Below are positions 1 through 14,100 of a stretch of 64,000 bases of DNA, piece by piece. The number at the start of each line of letters is the position of its first letter. Position 1 is the first letter of the stretch. The translations under genes were made by a program, and so were the position numbers. The notes beneath the pieces were generated by a model that saw nothing but the letters and a program-made list of their open reading frames with translations, was not told where the DNA came from and did not search any database. Source of the stretch: Myxococcus sp046520405 (GTDB lineage Bacteria; Myxococcota; Myxococcia; Myxococcales; Myxococcaceae); the NCBI GenBank assembly GCA_046520405.1, contig JBKGHI010000019.1, positions 1 through 64,000 on the forward strand, in the 5' to 3' direction.

Positions 1-2100
1 CCGCCCGGCGCGCGTCCGGACCTTGTTGTCCGCCTCGGAGCGCGCGGCCTCCAACGTCACGGGCGGCGTCAGCGGGAGGCGTCGCGCCTCAAGCCCGTTG
101 CCCACGGAGGGTTGTCCCACGGGCTCCAGCTTGATGCGCGCCTTCGGCTGAGGCGCGGGCGTTGGCGCCGCGGGCTCCAGCCTGACCTGCGGCAGAGGCG
201 GCTGGGCAACGGGTGCCGGCGCCTCCCGATGGCCGTTCATCACCTTCGGAAGCTCCACACGGAGCGGCGCCACCGGCTCGGCCCTGGGCACCCAGTAGCG
301 CTCCCGAGCGAACGGGTACGTCGGCAGCGACACCTTCCTGGGCTTCGAACCGGCATGGAGCCGGTTCCAGTCGATGGCCACCCCAGCGAGCCAGAGGTCC
401 AGCAGCTTGTCGAACTTCCGCTTGGCGAACCAGGCGTCGATGGTCTGCTGCATGTCCTCGTCGACGAGGACGTCGGACAAGCCCTGCCCCGTCCGCTCTG
501 CACGGCCGCGCCAGACCCGCTTCCCCTTGGACTTCGGGGGCGCGTCGCCCGCCGTCAGGAAGTCATCCAGCGCCGCCTCCAGCTCCCCGAACGAGCTGAC
601 GACGAGCGCCAGCCGCTCCACCATGGGCTCACGCCCGATTTGCAGCGTGTAGGCCACGTCCTCCAAGGAGCCCTGCCGCAGCTCGGGGTCGCGAATCCAG
701 GCCAGCAACTGCCGGGCCCGTTCCTGCAGCGCGGCCTCCTGCGTGGCGGAGAGGAGGATGACCACGGGAGCGTGGGCCTCACGGGTCGAGTCCACCCTGC
801 CGCCCTCCTCCAGGTACTCCTCGAACACCACGTGCGCGTTCGCGCCTCCGGCCCCGAACGAGGACAGCGCGGCCCGCCGAGGCTGGCTGACCGGGCGTGG
901 CCACTCCGCCAGGCGCTGCTGCACCACGAACGCCGTCCCGTCGAAGTCGATGTGAGGGTTGAGCACCTGGGAGTGCAGCGACGGCACCAACTGCCGGTGC
1001 TTCATCTGGAGCAGCACCTTCGTCAGCCCCGCGATGCCCGCCGCGCTCTCGCAGTGACCGATGTTCGACTTCACCGAGCCGATAGCGCAGAAGCCCTTGT
1101 CGGAGGTGAACGCGGAGAACGCCTTCTGGAGGCCCGCGATCTCCACCGGGTCTCCCAGGGACGTTCCGGTGCCGTGGGCTTCGACGTACCCCACCGTCCG
1201 AGCATCGACGCCCGCGCGGCGCAGGGCACGCTCAATCACCTGGGCCTGGGCATTCGGGTTCGGCACGCTGAAGCCCGCCGTCCGGCCTCCGTGATTGACC
1301 GCCGTGGCCTTGATGACGCCGTAGATGCGGTCCCCCTCCGCCTTGGCACGCTCCAGCGGCTTGAGCAGGACGGCGCCCACGCCCTCTGCGGGGACGTAAC
1401 CGTCACCTCCCGCGCCGAAGCTCTCACAGCGCCCCTTGCTGGAGACGAACCGCCCCTGGCTGAGCCCCAGGTACTTGTTGGGATGCACTGACAGGTTCAC
1501 CCCGCCCACCAGGGCCGCCTCGCAGTCACCATTGGCGAGGCTCTGCACAGCCAGATGGAGCGCCGTGAGCGACGAGGAGCACATCGTGTCCACGGCCAGG
1601 CTCGGGCCATGGAAGTCGAACCAGTAGGAGACGCGGTTGGCGATGGAGGAAGAGTTCCCAGGCAGCGACAGAGGCCGGCCCTGAACCGTCTCCTGTGCGC
1701 CGTAGAGCTGGTACTCCTGGTACATCACCCCCACGAAGACACCCACGCTGTTTCCGCCCAGCTTCGCCAGGGACTCGCGCGTGTAGCCGGCGTCCTCACA
1801 GCAGGAATAGGCGCACTCCAGGAAGAGGCGCTCCTGCGGGTCCATGTAGTGGGCTTCCTTCGGAGGGATGTTGAAGAAGCGCGGATCGAACTCCGCGGCC
1901 CCCTCGATGAAGCCCCCCCACTTGCTGTACGTCTTTCCCGGGCGGCCCTTCTCCGTGTCGAACAGGGCAGCGTGGTCCCAACGGTCCTGAGGCACCTCGC
2001 TGATGCTGTCCACGCCATCGCGGAGATTCCGCCAGAAGGCGTTGAGGTCCCTCGCACCGGGATAACGCCCCGCCACGCCGATGATGGCGACGTCGCCGGT
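1..2100 (-). other. Ta1 module 7: KS, remainder beyond edge
   Basis: KS starts VAIIGVAGRYPG near 2090, with DTMCSSS near 1585, EAHGTGT near 1180 and SNIGH near 1060. After the linker motif LPTYPFARERYW (near 320) the protein enters a Pro/Ala-rich linker that is still open at base 1. Domains after this KS cannot be seen. Confidence 0.85.
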
Positions 2101-5100
2101 CCCCACACGAGGCGCGGGTTCGCGAGCCACCTGTCCTGGCGCTTCGTCCGCCTCACGCTGCCCAGCGTCCACGGCCACCGTGGCCTGAAGCGGCGCCACG
2201 CGCGCCGAATCGAGCCCGAAGAGGTCCCCCAGGCGGTCCGCGAAGGTCTCGGACAGGTGCGCGGTCAACTCGCCCAGGGTCCGATACTCGAACAGCAGCG
2301 TCTTGGACAAAGGCCCGAAGTCGCGTTCGAGCTCACTGATGACCTGGAGCATGTTGATGGAGTCGATGCCGTAGTTCCCCAGCGACACATCGTCATGCAG
2401 GCGCTGCCGAGGCACCTTCAGGACCCGGCCGAACACCGTCTTCAGGTGGTCGCTGACGGCCTCCTGGCCAGCACGGCTCGCTGGAGCGGGTGTGCTCGGA
2501 GCGGGCGCCGTGACAACTGCTTCGGCCCCCTGCCCGACATGTTCACGCAGGCGCGCCGGTTCCCCCACCAGCACCATCACCTGTGGCTGCTCCGTCTCCA
2601 GCGCGCGATAGAACGCCTGGAGCCCTTCCGAGGCACGCAGGGAGGCAAGCCCGGAGCGTTGCCGCGCCAGGTCCTGAAGCTCCGAGTCAACGCTCATGCC
2701 GCCATCGCTCCACAGCGGCCAGTTGATGGACAACGTCCGGCCAGACCGCTGCCCGGCCGCCGCCAGCCCGGCGCGGTGGTGCGCGAAGGCGTCGAGGTAT
2801 GCGTTGCCCGTGGCGTAGTCCGCCTGTCCCACGCCGCCCAGCGCGCCCGCGATGGAGGAGAACGCGATGAACAGCTCCAGCGGGAGGTCCTTGCTGGCCT
2901 CGTCGAGGTTCGACACGCCCAGGACCTTCGGCTCCAGCACTTCACTCAGTTCGGTGTCGCTCTTGTGCCGCAAGAAGCCGTCGCGAAGGACGCCCGCGGC
3001 ATGGATGACTCCCGTCAGCGCGCCGTGCTTCTCACGGATGCTGGCCACCAGTCGCTGGACTTCTTCCAACTGGCTGACATCGGCGCGGAAGTACTCCACG
3101 GCCGCCCCGGTGCGACGGAGCGCCGCCAGCTTCGGCTCCACCTGACGCGCGGAGGAGCGGCCACAGAGGATCAGCGTCGCCCCCGGCGCGCGGCTGACAA
3201 TCTCCTGCGCGAAGATCCGCCCAAGGCCGCCCAGCCCACCGGTCATCAAGTAGACGCCGCCCTTGCGCCAGACCGTCTCCCGGCTCGGCGAGCTGGAAGC
3301 GCGTGGCGCGGCCTCCAGCCACCGCTGCTCCTGCCAGCCACCGCGCGCGTAACGGAGCGGCGTGTGGCCCGCATGCGCCGTGTCGAAGAGCAGTGACGCC
3401 AGCGCGGCCCCCTGGCCCTCCGGCACACCGATGAGCTGGGTCTTCAACCGAGGCTCCTCGGCGTGCGCGGTCTTCAGCAGCCCGTCGAGCGCACACAGCA
3501 GTTGCTGCTCGCCCTGCGCGGGGACGACGAGCTGGCACAGCACGTCACCCGCTGGCCCGGACTTCAGGAGGCGCTTGAGCGTGGAGAGCAGCCGAACGGC
3601 ATACTCCTGGACGCGGTCTCCCGGCCGTTCGTGCGTGGACTCCAGCCGGATGAGTTCCGTATCACCTGCATGTGGCCGCAGCGCCACCTCCAGCGCCCTG
3701 CCCGTCTCACAGAGGAACACAACGTGACGCTCAGGCTTCGCGAGGCGCCTGTCGCCGCTCGGAGTCGTTACCGGAGCCCAGGCGGGCGTGAACAGCAGGA
3801 CCTCGCGACCATGCTCGGACGACAGTCGAGATGCCTCCGGAGCCCGCGTGACGAAGCCCTTGAGCTCCACACACAGCGTCCCCTGGGCGTCGTAGATGGC
3901 GACGTCGAACCGGGACAACGCGCTGTCCGGCACGCTCGCGGCCGAGCGGGTGATGTGCGCCCACGCCTCGGTGGGGCATGGCCGATGGACGTCCAGGCTC
4001 TCCAGCCCGAATGGCAGGGCCGCTGGCGCATCTTCCCGGCCAGGCCCCAGGCCCACGCAGGCTTGCAGCGCCGAATCGAGGATGCCCGGCGGTAGCACGG
4101 ACGACACAGCCGCTCGGGCCACGGACGCCGGCAGGGACAGGTCCGCCACCGCTTGCTCACGTCCCACGTGAATCCGCCGCAGCGCCTGATACGCGGGCCC
4201 ATGCTCCAGCCCCGCGGCACGGAAGCGGCGGTAGCACGTCTCGCCATCAAGGCTTTCGAGTCCGCACTCACGCACCAGCGCGGTCCGGTTCGCCGTGACG
4301 GGAGTGGAGGACGGCTTCAGCTTCACCGTTCCCTGACAATGCAGCGTCCCCGCCCCGCTGTAGAGACGGAACGCCAGCTCGCCACCAGGCAGCGGCTTGA
4401 GGCCCACGTGGACATCGGTGGCGCCCGCTTCGACCACCAGGGCACGCGGCCAGACCACTCCAGTGAGCTGCACTCGCCTGGTCGGTCCCACGTCATCCGC
4501 GAGCAGCTCCGCCACCGCCGCGCGCACCATCTCCAACTGGACGGCTGCCGGCATCACCTTCCGTCCGTCGACACGATGCTCGGACAGGAACGATTCGTCG
4601 CCGGTGAAAGTAGAGGTGATTCGCAGCTCAGACAGCGTCGACGTATTCCGCTGCGCGAGCGAGTGACGCGTGGCCGCCACCGGGCTCAGGACGGGCGTAG
4701 CAGCCGCCACGGGCTCCGAAGTGGCCTCGGGCAGCCAGCACCGCTCTCTGGCGAACGGATAGGTCGGAGCCCGGAGCTTGCGAGGACGCGAGTTCCCATG
4801 GAGCGCCGTCCAATCGACACGCGCCCCCTGCACCCAGGCGGACGCAAGCTTGGCGTAGCTGTGACTCTGGCTCCACACGCCCACCAGGACATTCAAGTCG
4901 TCGGTGGACGGAGAGTGGCCTCCAGCGGAGCCGGCTCCCAGCGCGGTCCCCACGAAGACAGCCTTCCCCAGCGTCCCGTGGAGATACCCATCCAGCGAGC
5001 GCATCAGCTCGGCGGCGCTCCCCGCGACCACCGCCAGCCGATGCTCCATGGTGGACCGTCCGACTTGCAGCGTGAAGGCCAGGTCGGCCAGCGCGCCCTC

Positions 5101-8100
5101 CTCCAGCGTCTGCACGAAGCGCCGCAGCTCGGCGGCGGAGCCTGCCAGTTGCTCCGGCGTCTTCGCCGAGAGCACGAACACCGACGCCGGTCCCGCCGCG
5201 GGCAGTCGTGACTGAGCCTGCTGCGTGGCCGGATACTCCTCGAGCACCAGGTGCGCGTTGGTCCCACTGAACCCGAATGAGCTGATGGCCGCCCGACGGA
5301 GCGAAGGCGCGTGGGGCTTCCACGGCTTGAGCTCGGTGTTGACGTAGAACGGCGACCGCTGGAAGTCGAAGTGCTGGTTGGGCTCGCTGTAGTTCAGCGA
5401 CGGAACGAGCGCCCCCTGCTGCATCGCCAGCAGCACCTTGTGGATGCTGGCGACCCCCGCGGCGGCGGAGGTGTGCCCGATGTTGCTCTTGACCGAGCCG
5501 ATGGCGCAGAACTGCGTCCGGTCCGTGCGCTCCTTGAAGACCGAGGACAGCGCCTCCAGCTCAATGGGGTCACCGAGCTTGGTGCCGGTGCCGTGCATCT
5601 CGACGTAGCCAATCGTGGCCGGGTCCACGTCGAACTTGCGGTAGACCTCGCGCTCCAGCTCCATCTGGCTGGCGGCGCTGGGTGCGGTGATGCCGTTGGT
5701 CTTCCCGTCCTGATTGGTCCCCGAGCCGATGATGACGCCCAGGATGACGTCCTGGTCCCGCTCGGCGTCCTCCAGCCGCTTGAGGACGATGGCCCCCACG
5801 CCCTCGCCGGGGATGAAGCCATCCGCGCCGTTGTCGAAGGGCCGGCAGGCGCCGCCCACCGACAACATGCCCGCGTCGCACATCGCCAGGTAGGACTCGG
5901 GCGAGAGGTACAGCGTGACGCCGCCGACCAGCGCCATGTCGACTTCGCGGCCCGTCAGCGCCTGGCAGGCCATGTGCGTCGCAACCAGGGAGGACGAACA
6001 GGCCGTGTCGATGGCGATGGCCGGCCCCTTCAGGTTGAGGTGGTACGCCAGCCGCGCGGCCGCGATGGCGTAGCTGTTGCCGGTGGTGTTGATGGCCTGG
6101 GCACCCCGCCGCTGGAGCAACGTGGCGTACTCGCTGCCCATGATGCCCAGGTAGACGCCACACCGCTTGCCATCCAGTGCGTCGCCCGCGTAGCCCGCGT
6201 CCTCGAAGGCCCGGTATCCCTCCTGCCAGAACAGGCGATGCTGCGGGTCCGTCACCTCCGCCTCGGCCGGCGACATCCGGAAGAAGAGCGGGTCGAAGGA
6301 CTCCACATCCGACAGCGCGCCCATCCGGCGGCAGTAGTTCCGGCCCTGCCTGAAGCGCTGCGCGGTGGCCTCGTCCCACCGGTTGTAGGGCAGCTCGGTG
6401 ATTCCACTGACGCCGTCCCGGAGGTTGTCCCAGTACTGACGCAGGTTCTCCGCGCCGGGATAGCGCCCGGACATGCCGATGATGGCAATCCGTGTGGTGC
6501 GCCCCACCGTGGGGTCCGTCTTCACCGTCACGGGCGCCGGGCTCACGACGGGCGGGGCAACGGGAACCGTGCGTGCTTCGATAACCGGAGGCGGCGCCGC
6601 GGGAGGCGGCGGCGCTGTCGGGCCCAACTGCCGGGCCAGGTAGTCCGCGAAGAGTGAGAGGTTCGGATGGTCGTAGACCTTCGTCACCGGGAGCGACAGG
6701 CCGTACTGCTTGTTGATGGCGTGTATCCACTCCACGCCGACAATCGAATCCAACCCGAGCTCGACGAAGGTGGACTCCGCGTTGACCTGCGCACGGTCGA
6801 TGTAGAGCGCCTGAGCGAGGCTGGTCGCCAGCTCCTCACGCAGCTTGCTCGTCGCGGCCGCGCTGGGTGGCGGGCTGACCGCCGGTGGGGCCGCGGGGGC
6901 CGGACGTTCCGACTGGGGAGCCTCGGCCACGGTATTGCCCTTCGGAGATGCGGGGTCCATCAACTCAACCTCCAGATCGCGAGGGTCTCTCAGCACGATG
7001 GGGACCCGCCTGTTCGAGGCCGCGCGCGTCACCACGCGACCAGAGAGGAGGGGCCGCGCGGGCGATGAAGTATCCAAGACCCAGTGTCTTTCCCTGCTGA
7101 ATGGATACGTCGGCAGGCGGATGCGCTGGGCGCGGCCTGCCACATGAAGCTCGGCCCAGCGGACCTTCGCGCCGCGGACCCAGGAGTCCAGCACCTGACC
7201 GAGTTCACCCTGGGCCAGCCGCTCGCGCAGCCCCAGCGCGGGCTCCTCCGGCGCGGCGCTCGCGGCGGTGGTACCCCGGCCGCCCGAGGTGCCACGGTAG
7301 GTGCCAGGCTCCAGCTCGGCGCCCTCGACGAACGCCGACAGCTTGCGTTCGAGCGTGGCCAGCGACTCGGCGGTGAACGCCAGTCGCTCCTTCATCTCAT
7401 CGCGGCCCACCTGAAGGGTGTACGCGATGCGCGCCAGCGCCCCTTCCTGATACCGGCCTTGCCGGAGGGCGTCCCGCAGTTGCTGTGCCTGGACCTTCAG
7501 GCGCTCAGCCGTCTTCGCCGACAGCACGATGATGGCCGGCGAGCCGGGCGTCACCTGCTCGCTCCCTGCCTCCTGTCGAGGCGCCACGTACTCCTCGAGC
7601 ACCACGTGCGCATTGACGCCGCCGAAGCCAAAGGAGCTCACCCCGGCGCGGAGCGGAAGCGCCCGCCCCTGCTTGTCGGAGAGCCGCGGCCAGGGCGCGG
7701 TCTGCTGAACGACGTAGAACGGCGTGTCGTCCAACCGGATGTGCGGATTCAGCTTCTCGCAGCCCAGGCTCTTCACCAGCGTGGCGTGCTTCATCTGAAG
7801 CAGCACCTTGATGACGCCGGCAATGCCGGCCGCCAGCTCCAGGTGGCCGATGTTGGTCTTGACCGAACCGATGCCACAGCTCGGCTGTGCGCTGGCGCCG
7901 TCCCCATCCGTCTTCGCGAGCGTCTGGTAGGCGCTCGTCAGGGCCGTGACCTCCACCGGGTCGCCCAGGGCGGTGCCCGTGCCGTGGGCCTCGATGAAGC
8001 CCACCGTGCTCATGGGGATGTCGGCCTTCCGATAGGCCGCCATGAGGACCTCGGCCTGGGACGCCGGATTGGGAGACGTCAGCGAGTTCGCGTGACCGCC

Positions 8101-11100
8101 ATGGTTCTCCGCGCTCCCGAGGATGAGGCCGTGAATATGGTCGCCATCCGCCTCTGCCCGGCTGAGCCGCTTGAGGACCAGGAAGCCGGCGCCCTCGCCC
8201 CGGCCGTAGCCGTCAGCGCGGTCGGAGAAGGTCTTGCACCGGCCATCCCGGCTCAACATGCCGGCCTTGCTGAAGCAGATGTGGCCATCCGGCGTGACGA
8301 TGGTGTTGACGCCGCCGACGATGGCCAGGTCACACGTACCATCGGTGAGTGACGTCATCGCGCGGTGCAGGGCCACCAGCGAGCTGGAGCAGGCCGTCTC
8401 GACGGGCTCGCTGGGGCCGTGGAGGTCCAGCAGGTAGCTGAGCCGGTTGGGCCCCATCGACGGAACCAGGCCCGCGGACGTGTAGCCCTCGATGGGGATG
8501 CCGGCTTCCTTGATGAGGTCGCCGTAACCGAAGTGGCCCGTCCCCACGTAGATGGCCGTGTTCGAGCCCGCGAGGCTCCCGGGCGCATAGCCGGCGTCCT
8601 CAATGGCCTTCCACGCATACATCATCAACAGCCGCTGCTGCGGGTCGATGAGCCGGGCTTCGCGCGGGGAGATGCCGAAGAACGCGGGGTCGAACTCGTC
8701 GATGCCGTCGATGAAGCCGCCCCACTTCACGTCCGTCTTGTTCGGCTCCCGGATGGGGTCGCCGTCGTACGCCCGCCAATCCCAGCGCGAGCTCGGCACC
8801 TCGCGGATGCAGTCCTTCCCAGATACCAGGTTCTCCCAGAACACATCGAGGTCGTCGGCGCTGGGGAAGCGGCCCGCCATGCCAATCACGGCGATGGGCT
8901 CTCTCGCATGCGGGCGCGCTGGCGTGGTCTGCGCCTCGCGACTGGGAGGCTCCACGGGCACTGTGTGGCTGACGGACAGCGGCTCGGGTTGGGACGGGGG
9001 AACCGCGGCCCCAAGGAGGCCCATCAACCGCGAGCCGTGGCTCTCACAGAGGTAGCCCGCCAGCGCGCTCGCGGTGGTGAACTCGAAGAAGACCACCGGC
9101 GACAAGCCGAGGGTGAGCTGCCGGTTGAGGAGGTTGGCGAACTCCGTGAAGGTGATGGAGTCGAAGCCGTAGTCGCTGAGCTTGGTGTCGCCGTCCAGCT
9201 CCTCACGCGGGACCTTCAGGAGCTCCGACACCCCTTCCAGCAGGACCGCCTCGACCCGCGCCTGCAGGTCGCCAACGTCAGGGCCTGTGGCGGCTTCCTC
9301 ACGACGCGCGGCCGGCTCGCGGCCGACCAGCTTCCGCATCGACGCCACCCGTCCCACCGTGACGAGGACGCGCGAGGGGCTGCCCACCTCCAGCACCCGG
9401 TAGAGGGCGGCCATGGCGGTGCTCGTCGGCATGGGCACCAGTCCCGTGCCCAGCGTCATGGCCTCCTCCGTCGCCGCGTCCATGCGCATGCCGCCGTCGC
9501 GCCAGAACGGCCAGTTGATGGCCCGGCTCACGCCACGCCGCTGCCCTGCGGTGACCAACGTCTGGCGATGCGCGATGTACGCATCCATGAAGGCGTTGGC
9601 CGCCGCGTAGTCCGCCTGCCCCGCGTTCCCCAAGGCCCCGGCGATCGACGAGAACGCCACGAAGAAATCCAGGGAGAGGTCGCGCGTGGCTTCATCAAGC
9701 GCCACCAGGCCGGAGACCTTGGGCGCGAGCACCCGGGCCAGCTCGGCCTCGGACTTCCTGGCGAGCAGGTTGTCTTCGATGACGCCGGCCGCGTGGATGA
9801 CGCCGTTCAACGCGCCGAACTCCCGGCGTGTCTCCGCCACCACCTCCGCCATCTTCGCCGCATCCGCGACGTCCGCGACGCGGTACCGAACTCGCGCACC
9901 CGACGCCTCCCAAGCCCGGCACTCGGCCAGGAGCGCGTCCTTCGCGGGCGAGCGGCCCACCAGGACCACCGTTGGCCGCGCACATCGCTGAGCAATCTCG
10001 CGGGCCAGCAGCCGCGCCACACCGCCGCTGCCTCCGGTGATGAGGTAGACGCCCTCCGCGCGCCAGGGCGAGCCCGCGTCGGTGCCAAACTCCAGGGAGA
10101 GCCGCTCCCGCTCCTGCCACCGAGAGACGAAGCGAGTGAGGCCCTCGTATTCAATCTCCCGCGCTCCAGGCTCCCGGGCGTTCTCCAGCAAGGCCTTCGC
10201 CAGACGGTCGGGCTGCACCGGCCCGTCGAAGCCGATGCATTGGCAGCTCAATCGGGTGTTCTCGAGCGTCGCCGTCTTCAGCATGCCGGCGAGCCCCAAG
10301 ATGGACGTCGCGGCGCCCTGCCCAACGTACGCGAGTTGGACCAGCACCTTGCCCTTCGTCCCGGCCACGGTCTCACGCAGCCGTTCGAGCGTCTGCCGGG
10401 CGAAGTCCAGGTAACGAAGGTCCACCCGCTCCTGACCGGAGCGCAGCTCGCGGCAAGCAACCGACGCGGCCCCATGCCCATCGCGCACCGCGCGCACTAC
10501 GTCCGAAGCCGCCAGGTCCGGCATGCCGCAGAGGAGCACCAGGTGGTGATCGAAGGCCGGCCCCGGTTCCTCTGGGGCAGGTTCGCTCACGCGTTCCTGG
10601 GTCCAGAGCAACGTGCCCTGCTCGTCCGGAGTCACGTGTACCGATGCGTTATCCACAGGACGGGCGTTGAAGCCTTCGAGCAGCACGCACGGCGCGCCGT
10701 CCTCATCCGTGATGCGAATCGTGCACACGATGGGTCCGTTGGTGCCGCCTCTCGCCTCACGCTCGACCAGGACCCAGGCCTTTTCCGGGCACGGCCGGAG
10801 GATTCGCAAGCGGTCCAGGGAGAACGGGAGCGCCGTCTTCAGCGCGCCCTGCCCCATCGCCAGTCCCAGCGTGGCCTGCAACGCGCCATCGAGCAGGCTG
10901 GGCGGCAGCGTGTAGGCGGCGCGATGGACACTGCTGGCCCCCGCCAGGGTCAGCTTCGCGGCAACCTGGCGCTCGCCGACGGCCAGCTCCTCAATCACCC
11001 GGTGCGCCGGCCCGTAGTCGATGCCGATGGACCGGAAGACGTCATACAGCGCATCGCCGTTCAGCACCTTCTTGGTACACGCCGCCAGCGCGCCGCGCAG

Positions 11101-14100
11101 GTCGGCTCGGACGGGATTGACGCCCCCGGGGCCGAGGCGTGCCCGTCCCTGGGCGTGCAAGGTCACCTCACCCGTGGGACCGGTGCTCGTAATCCGGAAG
11201 GACAGGCTCTCATCCGCCTCTCGTAGCAACCGGAGCGCCAGGGACTTCGTCTCCGCGGAGAAGATGAAGGGCCGCACCCAGACGACCTGCTCCAGGGTGA
11301 TGGAGGCGGAAGCGCGCTCCTCCGGTTCGAGCGAACGCAACACCGCCTCATGCGCCAGCTCCAGGTAGGCGACTCCGGGGAGCACCTTCTCGCCTCGAAC
11401 CACATGGTCCGCGAGGAAGGGCTCAGCGCCCGTGAAGTGCGCCACGAAGCACGGCCCGGCCAGCGTGGATTGATTCTCATGCACCAGCGGGTGCAGCGGC
11501 GCTGGCGCCACCGTCGTGACGGCGTGCGCCGATGGAAGGGCGTAGCGCTGCTTCGCGAACGGATAGACAGGCAGACTGAGCCGCCGCCTGCGCTTCCCGC
11601 CGTGCAGGAGGCTCCAATCAACGGAGCCCCCCTTCACCCACCGCTCCCTGTCACCGCCCTGGAGGGACTCCTCATCCTGGCTCTTCCGGAGGTTCGCCGT
11701 GAGCAGCGCGGACGAGGTCCTCCCGTCGACGAAGTCACGCAGCAGGCTCCGCAGGTCGCGGACCGAACCGACGTGACACGCCAGGCGGCAGTCCATGGCC
11801 TCCCGCCCCACCTGGAGCGTGTAGCAGAGGTCATGCAGGTCCCGTTCGTTGACGCGCTCCAGGAAGGAGACGAACGACGCGGCATACGCGCGGAGCTGCT
11901 CCTCCGTCCGCGCTGACAGGACGAACAGCGCGGCGCCGTCCTCGGGCGTTCGGGCATCTTCCGGCATGGATTCCTCTGGGGCCTCCTCGATGATGAGGTG
12001 GGCGTTGCTGCCCCCCGCGCCAAAGGAGGAGAGGCAGGCAACGCGAGGAATGGCTTGCCCTCGCGCGTCGCGCGGCAGCCAGTCCTCACAGGCTTGCTGG
12101 ACGACGAACGGCGTCTTGCCGAAGTCGATGTGGGGATTCAGCGTGCTCGAGTGCAGGGATGGCACGTACTTGCGGTGCTTCCCCTGGAGCAGGATCTTCG
12201 TCAGCCCCGCGATGCCGGCGGCCGCCTCCAGGTGCCCGATGTTCGTCTTCACCGAGCCAATCCGGCAGAACGCAAGGTCCTGCGTCTGCGCGGCGAAGGC
12301 CTCCGTCAGTCCCCGAATCTCAATGGGGTCTCCCAGGTCCGTGCCCGTGCCGTGGGCCTCGACGTAGGTGACGTGCCGGGCAGGCACCTTCGCTCGCGCC
12401 AGGGCCCGCGTGATGACCTCGGCCTGAGCCCGCGGATTCGGAACCGTGAACCCGTTCGTCTTTCCGCCGTGGTTGATCTCCGAACCCCGGATGATGCCGT
12501 GGATGGAGTCGCCGTCCCGCAGCGCGCGGCTCAGCGGCTTGAGCAGCACGGCGCCCACGCCCTCCCCTGGAACGAATCCGTTGGCCCCCGCGCCGAAGGC
12601 CTTCGAGCGCCCTTCCGGCGACAGCATCTGGAGCTTGGAGAGGTCCGAGAAGTGGTACGGGTGGGTATAGGTGTTGACCCCGCCCGCGATCGCCAGCGTG
12701 CAGTCTCCCGACTGGAGCTGCTGGCATGCCAGGTGGATGGCCACCAGGGACGACGAACACGCCGTGTCGATGGCGATGCTCGGCCCCTTGAGGTTCAGTG
12801 CATAGGAGACCCGGTTGGGGATGGTGAAGAACGTGTGGTGCTGCTCGGCCACGCCGACCTTGGACGCACCGACGAAGACGCCCACGCGCTCCGAGGCAAG
12901 CGCCGTCGTCGTGTAGCCCGCGTCCTCCACGACGTGCCAGGCACACTGGAGGAACAGCCGGGACTCCGGGTGGATGATCTCCACCTCGCGCGGAGAGATG
13001 CGGAAGAACAGCGGGTCGAAGTCGTAGAGACCGCCGAGGAACCCGCCCCACTTGCCGTAGCTCTTGCCACTCGCGATGGCGGCGTCCTTGTCCGCGGTGA
13101 AGAAGGCCTCGAGCGACCAGCGGTCCGAGGGCACCTCGCCGATGCAGTCCGCGCCTCGCTCCAGGTTCGACCAGAACGCCGACAAGTCGTGCGCCTGGGG
13201 ATAGCTTCCACTCAATCCGATGATGGCGATCGGCTCGTCGAGACTGCGCGGAGCAGCGGCCTCTCCTCGCGACACCGGGCCCTCCGTCCCTGGCGTCGAG
13301 ATGTCCTCCCGCGCCAACTGAGCGCTCACGTGCTGGATGAGCTGCGCGGGCGTCGAATATTCGAAGAAGGCCGCGGGCTCGACCACCAGGCCGTGCCCCT
13401 GACGCAGCGCCGCGGCCAGCTTGATGACCAGGATGGAGTCGAAGCCCAGCTCGCTGAACTCCGCGTCCAGGTCGAGCTGCTCCGGCGGCACGCGCAGGAA
13501 CGGGCTCAGCGTCTCGCGAATCATCGTCTCGGCTCGCGCGGCGGTCGCATCGCGACGCGGAGCTGCTTCCGTGACGGGCATGGCGACTTCCCGGACCTGA
13601 CGCGGCGCCGCATCCACCCAGAGGCGCTGTGTCTTGAATGAATAGACGGGCAGACGCAGGCGCCGGGGCTTCGCCTCCAGCGGCCACTGCCAGTCGACCA
13701 CGGAGCCTCGGCACCACGCGGCGGCTGTCTCCTCGGGCTCCCGTCGCCCAGCGAAGACCGCCGCTGTCTCACGCGGCCCCTTGCTCTTCTCCGCGGCGCC
13801 TTCGAAGACCCCCTCCACGGCTTCACCCGCGGCGTACCGCTCCAGTTGGTGGAGCAGACGCCCCCGGTCTTCCGCCACGAAGGCCACACGGTGCTTCATC
13901 GCATCCCGGCCAAGCTGGAGCGTGAAGGCCACCGAGGCGAGCTCGACGTCCGGCTGCGCCCGGAGCTCCGCCGCCAGCCGCGCGACTCGGTCTCGGCGTT
14001 GCTCGATGCTGCCCGCCGACACCGGCACCACGTGCCACCTCCCGGCGAAGGACGGCTGCGCGGCGGGGCGAGGCACGTACTCCTCGACCAGGAGGTGTGC

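Noticed and set aside
8365..11226. 953-codon open frame on the plus strand
   Set aside because: It is the antisense shadow of Ta1 module 4; the minus strand encodes DH, KR and ACP motifs. The same applies to the other long plus-strand frames between 1 and 51 kb.
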